Shown one piece after another: positions 43,897 through 50,890 of a stretch of DNA of 64,000 nucleotides. Origin of the DNA: Streptomyces sp. NBC_01571 (GTDB lineage Bacteria; Actinomycetota; Actinomycetes; Streptomycetales; Streptomycetaceae). The stretch covers positions 1,674,001 to 1,738,000 of the forward strand of contig NZ_JAPEPZ010000001.1 of NCBI RefSeq assembly GCF_026339875.1. Reading direction: 5' to 3'. The position numbers and the translations under genes were made by a program. The notes under the pieces are model-generated. The model ran no database searches, was not told where the DNA came from, and saw only the letters and a list, made by a program, of their open reading frames with translations. Positions within the stretch are counted from its first letter, which is position 1. The number at the start of each line of letters is the position of its first letter.

Positions 43897-44008
43897 TTCT
43901 GCCTCCTATCCCCGGGCTGATCCCGGTTTCCCAGCCGCATCTGTTGGAGCAGATCCAACGGCCGAGGTTGTCCTGGAAGGTCGAGGCTCCGCAGTTCGAG
44001 CAGTTCAT
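43832..44008 (-). CDS. Short zinc-ribbon protein, first of a tandem set
   Basis: This 58-residue protein begins MNCSNCGASTFQDNLGRW and ICSNRCGWETG, paralogous to the next gene. ATG with GGAGGA 7 bases upstream; a start eight codons earlier is possible. It runs 65 bases into the next gene. Function unknown. Confidence 0.65.
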   Translation of the reverse strand: MNCSNCGASTFQDNLGRWICSNRCGWETGISPGIGGRNELSELWCTNLAGTWRGLVLW

Positions 44009-44050
44009 TGCACAGTCCTCCGTCACTGTCATTGCACGGTCCGGCCGGCG

Positions 44051-44094
44051 CCCCGCTCGAGGTCTGTAGCGATCGCTACTCGCCTCGAGCGGGG
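44051..44094 (-). terminator. Strong hairpin after the DUF397 gene
   Basis: A 12-bp stem CCCCGCTCGAGG/CCTCGAGCGGGG encloses a second perfect palindrome GTAGCGATCGCTAC. It follows the DUF397 stop and probably ends the transfer-side transcript. Confidence 0.8.
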
Positions 44095-44105
44095 TCCCTG
44101 CCGCT

Positions 44106-44300
44106 TCAGGCGGGCGTGTCCTTCACCCAGTCGACGAACCCTTGCCAGGCGGCCGGCCCGACCGGTACGTGAGCCCGCTCCCGGCACTTCGTATCCCGGA
44201 CCAGGGCGCCCGCCGCGGGTCGCGCCCACTCCACGCACGATCCGCTGTCGGTGTACGTCGACGTCGTCCAGATCAAGGCTTCGTTCTGAGCCTTCTGCAC
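44106..44300 (-). CDS. DUF397 protein of the element
   Basis: This 64-residue protein contains WTTSTYTDSGSCVEWA and RDTKCRERAHVPVGPAAWQGFVDWV, the DUF397 pattern, as in the chromosomal copy at 14237. GTG start within the end of the DUF5753 gene (28-base overlap), showing translational coupling. Confidence 0.85.
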   Translation of the reverse strand: MQKAQNEALIWTTSTYTDSGSCVEWARPAAGALVRDTKCRERAHVPVGPAAWQGFVDWVKDTPA

Positions 44301-44884
44301 AGCGCCCCCTTCGTGCCGTCGATCAACTCCAGTGACTGGCGCGGCGACAGGGCCAGGCCCTCGAGCCGCTCCCACGCAGAAACATAGGCGGCGACATCAT
44401 CGGGGCGAGTGGTGATCTCGGAAGACGTCAACGACTCGACGAACACGGCCCGCTGCCCGGCCGCCCGGTACAGCGTGAACGGCCCGGCGAGACCCGGGTG
44501 GGCCTCGGCGCCCTGCGGCAGGATCCGCAGCGTCAGACGCGGCTGTAGCGCCTCGACGGCGAGGAGCCGCTCCAGCTGGTCGACGAGCGCCGCGGTCCCG
44601 CCCACGGGCCGGTACAGGGCGCCCTCGTCGATGATGAACGTGGAGGCCGCGCGCAGCTGGTCGATGCGCCCGCGGCGGACGTCCGCCCGCTCGCCGACCG
44701 TCTCCAGCGGCAGGGCCGGGCTCGTCGACCGGATCGCGCCGCACGCGTAGGCGTAGCCCTGCAGCGCGCCCGGGATCAGCAGCGGCTGCCAGGTGTGCAC
44801 GGTCTCGGCCGCGGCCTCGATGGCGGTCAGGCGTTGGATGTGCTCGCCGAGCGTCTCGCCCGGCGGCTCCCAGATGGTCGTCAC
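44273..44884 (-). CDS. DUF5753 protein lacking a helix-turn-helix
   Basis: This 203-residue protein is a DUF5753 domain almost from its start: TLGEHIQRLTAIEAAAETVHTWQPLLIPGALQGYAYA, then LPQGAEAHPGLAGPFTLY and DDVAAYVSAWERLEGLALSPRQSLELID. The usual XRE domain of about 90 residues is absent and the GTG start has AAAGGA upstream, so it seems expressed as a stand-alone sensor. It may act on another XRE protein or on its DUF397 partner. Truncation of a former regulator is the alternative. Confidence 0.78.
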   Translation of the reverse strand: MTTIWEPPGETLGEHIQRLTAIEAAAETVHTWQPLLIPGALQGYAYACGAIRSTSPALPLETVGERADVRRGRIDQLRAASTFIIDEGALYRPVGGTAALVDQLERLLAVEALQPRLTLRILPQGAEAHPGLAGPFTLYRAAGQRAVFVESLTSSEITTRPDDVAAYVSAWERLEGLALSPRQSLELIDGTKGALCRRLRTKP

Positions 44885-44905
44885 GATGTCCTTTCGAAGA
44901 GGGGG

Positions 44906-45033
44906 AGGGAGGCGGCAGGAGGGAGGCCTAGCCCCCAAATCCGGGGGGCTGAGCGCTCCTTCGCCCCTGCCTCCCTCGCCTCCCTGACTGGCCATTTCCG
45001 CAGGTCATGTACAGGGAGGCGGGTTAGGGAGGC
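44906..45033. repeat. AGGGAGGC octamer cluster: candidate clt transfer locus
   Basis: Direct copies at 44906, 44920, 45013 and 45026 and inverted copies (GCCTCCCT) at 44969 and 44978, six in 128 bp, lie immediately downstream of the FtsK/TraB-type gene. Streptomyces TraB proteins recognise clusters of an 8-bp repeat (TRS) in clt through a C-terminal winged helix. The two right-hand copies also form a G-quadruplex-capable tract with GGGTTAGGG. Confidence 0.6.
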
Positions 45034-45069
45034 GGTGAGGGAGAACTCCCTCGGTCCTCGCGGCTCCCT

Positions 45070-47097
45070 CTACGCGGCTTCTCGCCGGGCGAGGGCGGCA
45101 CGGACCTTCTCGCGGTCGACGACCATCACGCCACTCTTGTGCGGGGCGGCCTCGAACTGCTCGAGGTACTCCTTCAGCGTGCTGTGGTTCCACTCCCGGT
45201 AGACGGGCTCGTTCAGCTGGTACAGCCGGTGCAGCACCTCCGTGGTCGGCACCCGCGGCTCGAGCCCGAGAACGTGCGCGATGTCGGCGAGGTGGTCGAC
45301 GTCGCGGACCGGCGCCAGCTGCCGGACAGCCGCGCGGCCGTTGCGAGACTCCAACGCGCGGGCGGCGACCTCCTTCGCCGGGTCGGTGTCGATGAAGTAC
45401 GTCCGGACCGTGATGGACGGCTCCCCGTCCGGGATCCGGATTCCGTCCGAGGCGACAACGACCGTGCCCTTGTCCTTGCCCTGCCGCAGCAGGTGCGGGG
45501 CGGCGCCGGCCTCGACCGGCGCGTCACCGAGCGCCATCTTCGCCTGCGACTCCGTGCCCAGGACCAGGGAGGCGCGGGTGTGGGCACCCTCGCGGACCAG
45601 CTTCGGCAGGTTCTCGTCGGTCGGGTCCTGGGTGCCCTGCCACAGGGTGACGTTCACCGCGCGGCCCTGGTTGTGGATGCGACGGCACGCCATGAAGTAC
45701 CGGGACGTCGCCTTCTTCCCGCCATACGGCCGGCCGTCGAGCCCCTTGAGCGGGTTCATGAACGCCACCTGCGCCTCGTCGACGATGATGACGAGCGGGT
45801 GGTGGTCACCGGTCGGGTCCTGCAGACGGCGCTCCATCTCCTGCACTCCGGCCTCGACCATCTCCGTGACCGCCGCGGCGTGCTCGTCGGTCGGACCGTA
45901 GATGTACACCGAGGCCAGGCCCTCGAACATCCCCCAGTCGCCGATGCCCTTCAGGTCGCCGATCCAGAACTCGACGGACGCATCGAACGCCAGCCACAGG
46001 GCGATAGATCGCAGGCTGGCAGTCTTGCCCTGGTTGGACAGACCGGTGATGAGCAGGTGCCGCTGGTAGACGCTCAGTTCGGCCTCGTCGCCGCGCAGGG
46101 ACTGGCCCCACGGGGCACGGCCGAGCTTGTAGTCGGCGCGCACGTCCTCGCTGGTGAGCAGCGGAGACATGCCGATCGGCTCGTCGAGCGCACCGGAGTC
46201 GGCGATCCACAGGCGGACGGTACGGGCGGCCTCCGGGATGGAAATGAACACCTCGTGCTCGTGCCTGCCCAGGTTCTCGGCCAGCTTCCGGCGACGGTTC
46301 TGGATCTCCTCGGTCGACACCCCGGACGGCAGGGTGACGTCGACCTCGACACCGCAGCCCGCCATGGTGATCGGCGACAGCAGGGCCGCGCCGGCGTCGC
46401 CCATGTCCTCGATGGCCTTCCGCAGCGCGGACACCCCGAGATCCCGGAAGGCGACCACAACGACCGAGGGCGTGATCGCAACCTCGTCCCGCTGCGATGC
46501 GGGCAGCGCCCACTGCGGAGCGGCGTGCCGGCTGCGGCCAACCGACCAGGCACCGGCGAGAGCGAGCCAGGGAGCGGCGTACAGCAGCGGGCCCCAGATG
46601 AGACCCGCGAGGACGGCCGCCCAGCGGACGGCTTCCACTGCGGCTTCGAGCGGGACGAGAACATCCCGAACATCCTTGTTCGCCCAGGCCAGAAGGATTC
46701 CGACGAACAGCAGCAGGCCCGTTCCGGCGAGGGCCGCGGAGCCGATCGCCTTCGGCAGCGCGAGCATCGCCTGCAGCGTGTCCATCCGCCTGCGGTGGCG
46801 GGCCATGCGGAAGGCGTGCCCGCGCTGCTCCCACTCGGCGACCTTGTCCATCAGGCCCGCGGCTTCGGCGGCACGGATCATCCGCTCGTACCGGGCGGCG
46901 CTGCGGCCGTCCCAGGTCCGGCGGGCGAGGACCCGGGCGCCACCGACCGTGTAAGAGGAGTGCCGGACGGCCAGGCGGCCCACGGACCGTACCCGCTCGT
47001 CGGCGAGGGCCGCACGGGCAGCTGTACGGAAGCGGGCCCGGCGCCGCTCCTGCTGGCTGCCGTCGCCCTGTGGCGGCTTGATCAGGGTCACTGTCAT
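45070..47097 (-). CDS. FtsK/SpoIIIE (TraB-type) DNA translocase
   Basis: This 675-residue protein has two hydrophobic segments at about 117-139 and 158-184, a beta-rich domain, Walker A GLSNQGKT at 352-359 and Walker B VIIVDEAQ at 436-443, and a C-terminal winged-helix-like end (about 600-675, HVLGLEPRVPTTEVLHRLYQ, HSTLKEYLEQF, VMVVDREKVRAAL). This is the plan of the Tra proteins of Streptomyces integrative conjugative elements, which pump double-stranded DNA into the recipient through a hexameric ring without nicking. It is the largest gene of the minus-strand operon and is followed by a clt-like repeat cluster. Confidence 0.88.
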   Translation of the reverse strand: MTVTLIKPPQGDGSQQERRRARFRTAARAALADERVRSVGRLAVRHSSYTVGGARVLARRTWDGRSAARYERMIRAAEAAGLMDKVAEWEQRGHAFRMARHRRRMDTLQAMLALPKAIGSAALAGTGLLLFVGILLAWANKDVRDVLVPLEAAVEAVRWAAVLAGLIWGPLLYAAPWLALAGAWSVGRSRHAAPQWALPASQRDEVAITPSVVVVAFRDLGVSALRKAIEDMGDAGAALLSPITMAGCGVEVDVTLPSGVSTEEIQNRRRKLAENLGRHEHEVFISIPEAARTVRLWIADSGALDEPIGMSPLLTSEDVRADYKLGRAPWGQSLRGDEAELSVYQRHLLITGLSNQGKTASLRSIALWLAFDASVEFWIGDLKGIGDWGMFEGLASVYIYGPTDEHAAAVTEMVEAGVQEMERRLQDPTGDHHPLVIIVDEAQVAFMNPLKGLDGRPYGGKKATSRYFMACRRIHNQGRAVNVTLWQGTQDPTDENLPKLVREGAHTRASLVLGTESQAKMALGDAPVEAGAAPHLLRQGKDKGTVVVASDGIRIPDGEPSITVRTYFIDTDPAKEVAARALESRNGRAAVRQLAPVRDVDHLADIAHVLGLEPRVPTTEVLHRLYQLNEPVYREWNHSTLKEYLEQFEAAPHKSGVMVVDREKVRAALARREAA

Positions 47098-47184
47098 GCT
47101 GGTAGTTCCTTCTCTCTGATGAGGGTTGGGAGGCCCGGGGACGGCCGTTCTGCTTGGCGGCGGGATGCCGTCCCCGGGGCGTGG

Positions 47185-47520
47185 CTACTGGTAGCGGCGG
47201 AGCTCGCGTTCGATGCGGCGGGCGGCCTGCTCGTGGTCGCTCATCTCGCGGCGGGCGGCGGCACGTTCGGGCCCGCGGCTGGTGCGCATGGTGACCTTGG
47301 CGTTCGCGGCGGCCTGGCGGGTCTCGGAGAGGCGGCGCTGCAGGGCGTCGACCTCGCGAGCGCCGCGCTCCTCGGCCCGCTGCTCGATACGGTCGGCCTC
47401 CCGCTTGATCCGGTCGTCGATGGTGTCGACGTCCCGCGGGCCAGCCATGGACTGCTTGCCGGCCTTCAGGGCGAGCCAGGTCAGACGGCGCTTCTCGGCT
47501 CCGGTGTACGAGGTGGGCAT
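47185..47520 (-). CDS. Coiled-coil hypothetical protein
   Basis: This 111-residue protein is very rich in Arg, Glu and Ala with heptads (DDRIKREADRIEQRAEERGAREVDALQRRLSETRQ), a predicted coiled coil. ATG behind AGGAGG located at the end of the preceding small gene. Unknown function in the transfer operon. Confidence 0.68.
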   Translation of the reverse strand: MPTSYTGAEKRRLTWLALKAGKQSMAGPRDVDTIDDRIKREADRIEQRAEERGAREVDALQRRLSETRQAAANAKVTMRTSRGPERAAARREMSDHEQAARRIERELRRYQ

Positions 47521-47522
47521 GG

Positions 47523-47663
47523 TCAGTCCTCCTGTGATGCGTCGACCTGCGCCTGCATGAGGGCGGCCTCGACTGCGGCGGCGCCCTGGATCTCGCCGCG
47601 CTCGTATGCCTCGCGGACGGCCTCAGCGCCCATGAACATGCGGTCCTGGAACGTGTCGCTCAT
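47523..47663 (-). CDS. Small acidic hypothetical protein
   Basis: This 46-residue frame (MSDTFQDRMFMGAEAVREAY, ending VDASQED) sits between the SpdB-like and coiled-coil genes with two-base and 14-base gaps, and its last codons carry the ribosome site of the next gene. GAGCGAGGACGAC precedes its ATG. Too small to classify; supported by spacing. Confidence 0.55.
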   Translation of the reverse strand: MSDTFQDRMFMGAEAVREAYERGEIQGAAAVEAALMQAQVDASQED

Positions 47664-47677
47664 GTCGTCGTCCTCGC

Positions 47678-48580
47678 TCACAGGTAGGGACCGGACTGGC
47701 GGTCATCGAGACGGCCGGCCTCGCGGCGGATGGTGGCCTTTACGGACTCCGTCTTGGCCTCCGGGACCAGCCGCAGGATTGCGTCGAACGCTTCCGTCTT
47801 GGAGGCGCCAGCCGTGAGCTGCTGCCGTGCGAGCTCGGAAATGTTCGCCACCGGTTCGACGTCCTTCCGAACCGTGTTCGGCCTGGCCAGAGGCGGGATC
47901 TCGACGCCTTGGATAACATCCAAGGCAGGCTGTTCGGCCGTGTTCGCGGTCAGTTCGCCGATCTCCCCGAGGGCCTGCTCCGCGGCGAGCAGCTGCAGAC
48001 GGGCGTGGACCTCGGCAGCTGCGGCCTGGCGACGGACACCGGCCACAGCGAGCTTCGCGTTGGCCTTCGAGATCTCCGCCTGAACCCACTGGCGGTCATC
48101 CTCGGACAACGGCTTCTCAACATGCTTGAAGATCGCCAGCCACAGGGCCTTCGCGACGACCGACACCGCAGCACCGACCACAGCGAGCGCGGTCGAGCCG
48201 AGCAGCATCCCGTGCCAGAAGATCGCCCCGGCCGTCAGGGCGACGAGGACGAAGCCCATGTTGCGGGCGAACGCCCGCTTGTTCGGGTCGAAGCGGCCCA
48301 ACCACTCCAGGATCAGAACGGTCAGCCACGAGATGTCGAAGACGACGGCCGCCGCGTACCCGGCGCCGCCGTGCAGCAGCGAGCCGATGGAGACGGTGCT
48401 CCACACGATCGCGACGACCGTGAGAGCGAGGACCAGGCCGGACGCGGCCTTGATGGCGCGGGCGTCCCAGTCGGCCGGCAGGATCGGCGTCCGCACGCTG
48501 TACGGCCGCTCGACCTGGTGCGTGACTCCCTCGACCGTGTGGTCGACGAGCCGCTTACGGATCTCTTCCTTGAACTTCAC
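47678..48580 (-). CDS. SpdB-like membrane protein
   Basis: This 300-residue protein has four hydrophobic segments at about 45-67, 75-93, 106-124 and 129-151 and a cytoplasmic C-terminal half with helices and a winged-helix-like end (ELARQQLTAGASKTEAFDAILRLVPEAKTESVKATIRRE). This layout and place upstream of tra match SpdB proteins, which help spread plasmid DNA through the mycelium after transfer. The GTG start overlaps the previous stop. Confidence 0.7.
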   Translation of the reverse strand: MKFKEEIRKRLVDHTVEGVTHQVERPYSVRTPILPADWDARAIKAASGLVLALTVVAIVWSTVSIGSLLHGGAGYAAAVVFDISWLTVLILEWLGRFDPNKRAFARNMGFVLVALTAGAIFWHGMLLGSTALAVVGAAVSVVAKALWLAIFKHVEKPLSEDDRQWVQAEISKANAKLAVAGVRRQAAAAEVHARLQLLAAEQALGEIGELTANTAEQPALDVIQGVEIPPLARPNTVRKDVEPVANISELARQQLTAGASKTEAFDAILRLVPEAKTESVKATIRREAGRLDDRQSGPYL

Positions 48581-48831
48581 TTCGTGCCGTCCTCTCGGAA
48601 GGTGGCGTAGTCGCCGGGCGGATAGACGTAGTTGGACAGGGCGCATTCGGCAGCCACGGCCGCGACGCCAAGCCCGGTGATGACAGCGGCGGTGCCGTTG
48701 TGTCCGTGCTCGGAGGCGGCGTTGGCGAGGGTCGACGCGACCTGGCTGGCGCGCCGGGCGGACGCGGGCGAGCCGTCGTCCGTGTGCATCGCCCCGTACA
48801 GGGCTTCGCGGGCTCGGTCTCGGAGGCTCAC
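48577..48831 (-). CDS. Hypothetical protein of the transfer operon
   Basis: This 84-residue protein (VSLRDRAREALYGAMHTDDGSPASARRA...) has one moderately hydrophobic stretch (NGTAAVITGLGVAAVAAECALSNYVY). GTG start in the GTGA overlap of the previous gene and the same type of coupling to the next. Function unknown. Confidence 0.6.
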   Translation of the reverse strand: MSLRDRAREALYGAMHTDDGSPASARRASQVASTLANAASEHGHNGTAAVITGLGVAAVAAECALSNYVYPPGDYATFREDGTK

Positions 48832-49028
48832 GGCTGGACCACCTCCGGGGCGGCGGCCCGCACCACGCGGTGCGAGGCCAGGCAGATGCCTTCTCGGTCG
48901 TGGCGGTCGACTGCTTCGACCAGCGCGGCCATCAGGGCGGGTACAGGGGGAAGCCGGCGGGTGCTGCGGTCGCAGGCCCTCAGCGCGGCATGCTCGGTCG
49001 GGCGGGGGATCGGCCATTTCGCGGTCAC
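48828..49028 (-). CDS. Hypothetical protein of the transfer operon
   Basis: This 66-residue protein (VTAKWPIPRPTEHAALRACDRSTRRLPPVPALMAALVEAVDRHDREG) is helical in its middle and coupled by GTGA overlaps on both sides. Not recognised. Confidence 0.6.
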   Translation of the reverse strand: MTAKWPIPRPTEHAALRACDRSTRRLPPVPALMAALVEAVDRHDREGICLASHRVVRAAAPEVVQP

Positions 49029-49369
49029 GACTCACCCCGCAGGCGGATCGCCTCGGCCGCGACGAACGCGACGACGCGCTCGACGGACCGGAACGCCTCG
49101 AACAACTGGGGGACGTCATCGGCACGCAGGTCGCCGTTGTAGTCCAGCTGCACGGAGACGACCGGATACGGCTCCGGAGAGCCGACCAGGTACGGGGCCT
49201 GGCTGAGGTGGACCGTGAGCATCCCCGCGGCGCGGGCCGTCACGCTGCGGTGCGTGACGTCCGTGTACCGCTGCGGCGGCTCACCCTCGTGCCCCCGGCA
49301 CCAACCCGGCTCCAGGATCGTGACCGTGCCGCGGTCGACCGTCTCCAGCGTGACCGTGCGCGCGCTCAC
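49025..49369 (-). CDS. DUF6907-like hypothetical protein
   Basis: This 114-residue protein contains LEPGWCRGHEGEPPQRYTDVTHRSV, a Trp-Cys-x-x-His pattern seen again in the first gene of this operon (CPAWCTFDHS), then a beta-rich half ending ERVVAFVAAEAIRLRG. GTG start, GTGA coupled. From memory this matches a domain common in Streptomyces mobile elements; function unknown. Confidence 0.62.
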   Translation of the reverse strand: MSARTVTLETVDRGTVTILEPGWCRGHEGEPPQRYTDVTHRSVTARAAGMLTVHLSQAPYLVGSPEPYPVVSVQLDYNGDLRADDVPQLFEAFRSVERVVAFVAAEAIRLRGES

Positions 49370-49764
49370 CGGTCCTCACCGGCCTTCCAGGTACGGCCGA
49401 GCAGGTCCCGGTGGTCGACGTGCGCCGACCGGTTCCAGATGCAGGGAAAGGCGGGCTGGTCGGGCTGCGGGGCCCCGCACACCGCGGGGTCGCCCTCGAT
49501 GGCGCCCTGATGCCAGGCCAGCACCTCCGGGTCGACCGGCCGCTCCCGCTCCTCGGCAAGGAACGCCGCGACCACAGGGAAGGCGCGGTCGACGGAACGC
49601 TGTACGTCGGCCTGCTCGGCGACCGCGAGGGCCGCGCGCATCGTGGCCCGCAGCTCACCGATCCGGCCGGCCAAGTCGCGGACGTAGGTGGTGGGGTGGC
49701 CGGGCTGACCCAGGGCCTCCGTGAGGAGACCCCGGATCAGCTCCAGCGCTTCGCGCTCATTCAC
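49366..49764 (-). CDS. Hypothetical protein of the transfer operon
   Basis: This 132-residue protein has a helical N-terminal half (REALELIRGLLTEALGQPG, YVRDLAGRIGELRATMRAALAVAEQADVQ) and a Cys/Trp-containing end. GTG start in a GTGA overlap. Not recognised. Confidence 0.6.
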   Translation of the reverse strand: MNEREALELIRGLLTEALGQPGHPTTYVRDLAGRIGELRATMRAALAVAEQADVQRSVDRAFPVVAAFLAEERERPVDPEVLAWHQGAIEGDPAVCGAPQPDQPAFPCIWNRSAHVDHRDLLGRTWKAGEDR

Positions 49765-49880
49765 GCAGCACGCCCCTTACGGCGGGCCTCGCGGTTGATG
49801 CGACGGACGGTCTGGGTGGTGAGGTCACCCAGGAGGTCGGGGCGCCTGTCGGCAGCCACGTTGCGGTTACGGCGCGGCAT
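49761..49880 (-). CDS. Very small basic protein
   Basis: This 39-residue frame (MPRRNRNVAADRRPDLLGDL, ending RREARRKGRAA-like basic residues) starts one base inside the preceding stop (TGATG) and ends in a GTGA overlap with the next start. It could bind DNA or simply maintain coupling. Confidence 0.5.
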   Translation of the reverse strand: MPRRNRNVAADRRPDLLGDLTTQTVRRINREARRKGRAA

Positions 49881-50611
49881 CAGCGCACACCACCCTCGCG
49901 GGCGTCGTGCCAGGCGAGGAGCGCGCGGCGGGTCTCGTCCTCCCGCAGCTGCTGCGAGACGTCCGGGTAGACGCGGACCTCCATGGCGCCCGGCTCGCCG
50001 TACAGGGCGAGGACCGCCCGGCGGCCGGTGTCCTCCGTCTCGACGACCGTGATGCCGAAGACCTTCAGCAGGTAGGCGATCGGCAGCGTCGCCAGCTCGT
50101 CGGAGCCGAGGGACAGCCACGGCTCGTGCGCGAACTGCGTGTTGGTCGCGTGGTCGGCCGCCTGTGCGTCGGAGAGCCGGTCGCCCAGCCGGACCAGGGC
50201 GCCCAAGTGGGCGCGGACCCGGCGGATCTGGTCGTTGAGCTCCAGCCGGCTGCGGCAGATCATGCTCTCGCCGGTGCTGGCCTCCGGCACGAAGTCGATG
50301 TGCGGGGCCGAGTCGCCCTCCGGGGCGAACGGCCACTGCACCAGGCGGGCTTCGAGGATGGTGTCGCGTCCCCCGTCGACGTCGAAGCCGAGGTTGATCG
50401 CGTCGCCCATGTGCTGCAGATCCTCGGGGGACGTGAGGCCCACCTCGGCCTCGTCGCTGTGGTCGAAGGTGCACCAGGCGGGGCAGGCGTGGGCGAGGAA
50501 GCCGCCCGAGCGCAGCCGGTAGGTCACCGTCCGGTCCGACTCGGCGGCCGGCTTCTGCGTGGGGATGCCGGCGAGCGCGGCAGCGTGCTGAGCGATGGCA
50601 TGATTCGCCAT
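49880..50611 (-). CDS. DUF6907-like protein, first gene of the transfer operon
   Basis: This 243-residue protein has HACPAWCTFDHSDEAEVGLTS near residue 41, an acidic middle and a C-terminal helical region (SLGSDELATLPIAYLLKVFGITVVETED). ATG behind AGGAGAAC. It heads a chain of at least ten genes coupled by overlaps down to the translocase gene, preceded by a leader with two hairpins. Confidence 0.65.
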   Translation of the reverse strand: MANHAIAQHAAALAGIPTQKPAAESDRTVTYRLRSGGFLAHACPAWCTFDHSDEAEVGLTSPEDLQHMGDAINLGFDVDGGRDTILEARLVQWPFAPEGDSAPHIDFVPEASTGESMICRSRLELNDQIRRVRAHLGALVRLGDRLSDAQAADHATNTQFAHEPWLSLGSDELATLPIAYLLKVFGITVVETEDTGRRAVLALYGEPGAMEVRVYPDVSQQLREDETRRALLAWHDAREGGVR

Positions 50612-50644
50612 AGCGGTTCTCCTGTGCAGTCAGGTGATCCGTCA

Positions 50645-50699
50645 GGCCCCGTTCCGGCGCTACCAACGCCGGGATGGGGCCGCTCCCTTTTCCGGGAGC
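50645..50699 (-). promoter_or_regulatory. Two-hairpin leader of the transfer operon
   Basis: GGCCCC-GTT-CCGGCG with matching CGCCGG-GAT-GGGGCC (50645-50681) is followed by GCTCCC-TTTTCC-GGGAGC (50682-50699). Both would form in the RNA leader of the minus-strand operon, upstream of its first start codon. Confidence 0.6.
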
Positions 50700-50709
50700 C
50701 GATGGGACT

Positions 50710-50738
50710 ATTTAACACCACGTGGTCCTACTTAGCAA
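50710..50738 (-). promoter_or_regulatory. Promoter of the transfer operon with embedded palindrome
   Basis: On the minus strand TTGCTA (50738-50733) and TTAAAT (50715-50710) are separated by 17 bases. The spacer contains the perfect palindrome ACCACGTGGT (50717-50726). The -35 region overlaps AGCAACA on the plus strand, the half-site found twice near the XRE regulator. Confidence 0.6.
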
Positions 50739-50816
50739 CAGACCGCAGGACTCGCTTCGCCGCGTATCTGTCTCACATTCGTCTCACGCGCCCGGCGACT
50801 CGGGCCCCGAGGCAGT

Positions 50817-50831
50817 ACGTCTGACCTGCAC
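50817..50831. repeat. Right copy of inverted terminal 15-mer
   Basis: ACGTCTGACCTGCAC is the exact reverse complement of 29851-29865. It lies 50 bases inside the probable right att core. Confidence 0.6.
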
Positions 50832-50876
50832 TTCGACCGTGCTCGTGCGCGGAACGGACCCCCTGTGCGCGTGCAC

Positions 50877-50890
50877 TAAACTCCATCCAC
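50877..50890 (+). promoter_or_regulatory. Probable attR core and element-supplied purB -10 box
   Basis: TAAACT ends 8 bases before the purB GTG, with no ribosome site in between, so the transcript is probably leaderless. CCATCCAC after it repeats the left core. Integration would thus replace the native TAGAAT by the element's TAAACT. Confidence 0.5.

Larger units (their letters stand above)
29820..50890. mobile_element. Integrated hybrid AICE/phage element of about 21 kb
   Basis: The DNA between the DUF4326 gene and purB carries a tyrosine integrase at one end, an XRE regulator, excisionase, replication initiator with internal iterons, capsid and tape-measure genes, and a right-hand transfer operon with an FtsK/TraB-type translocase. 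The direct repeat TCCATCCAC at 29820-29828 and 50882-50890 is the best candidate core. A perfect 15-mer occurs at both ends in inverted orientation, and paired TCTCAC motifs occur at both ends. Boundaries are inferred from these and from gene content. Confidence 0.75.
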
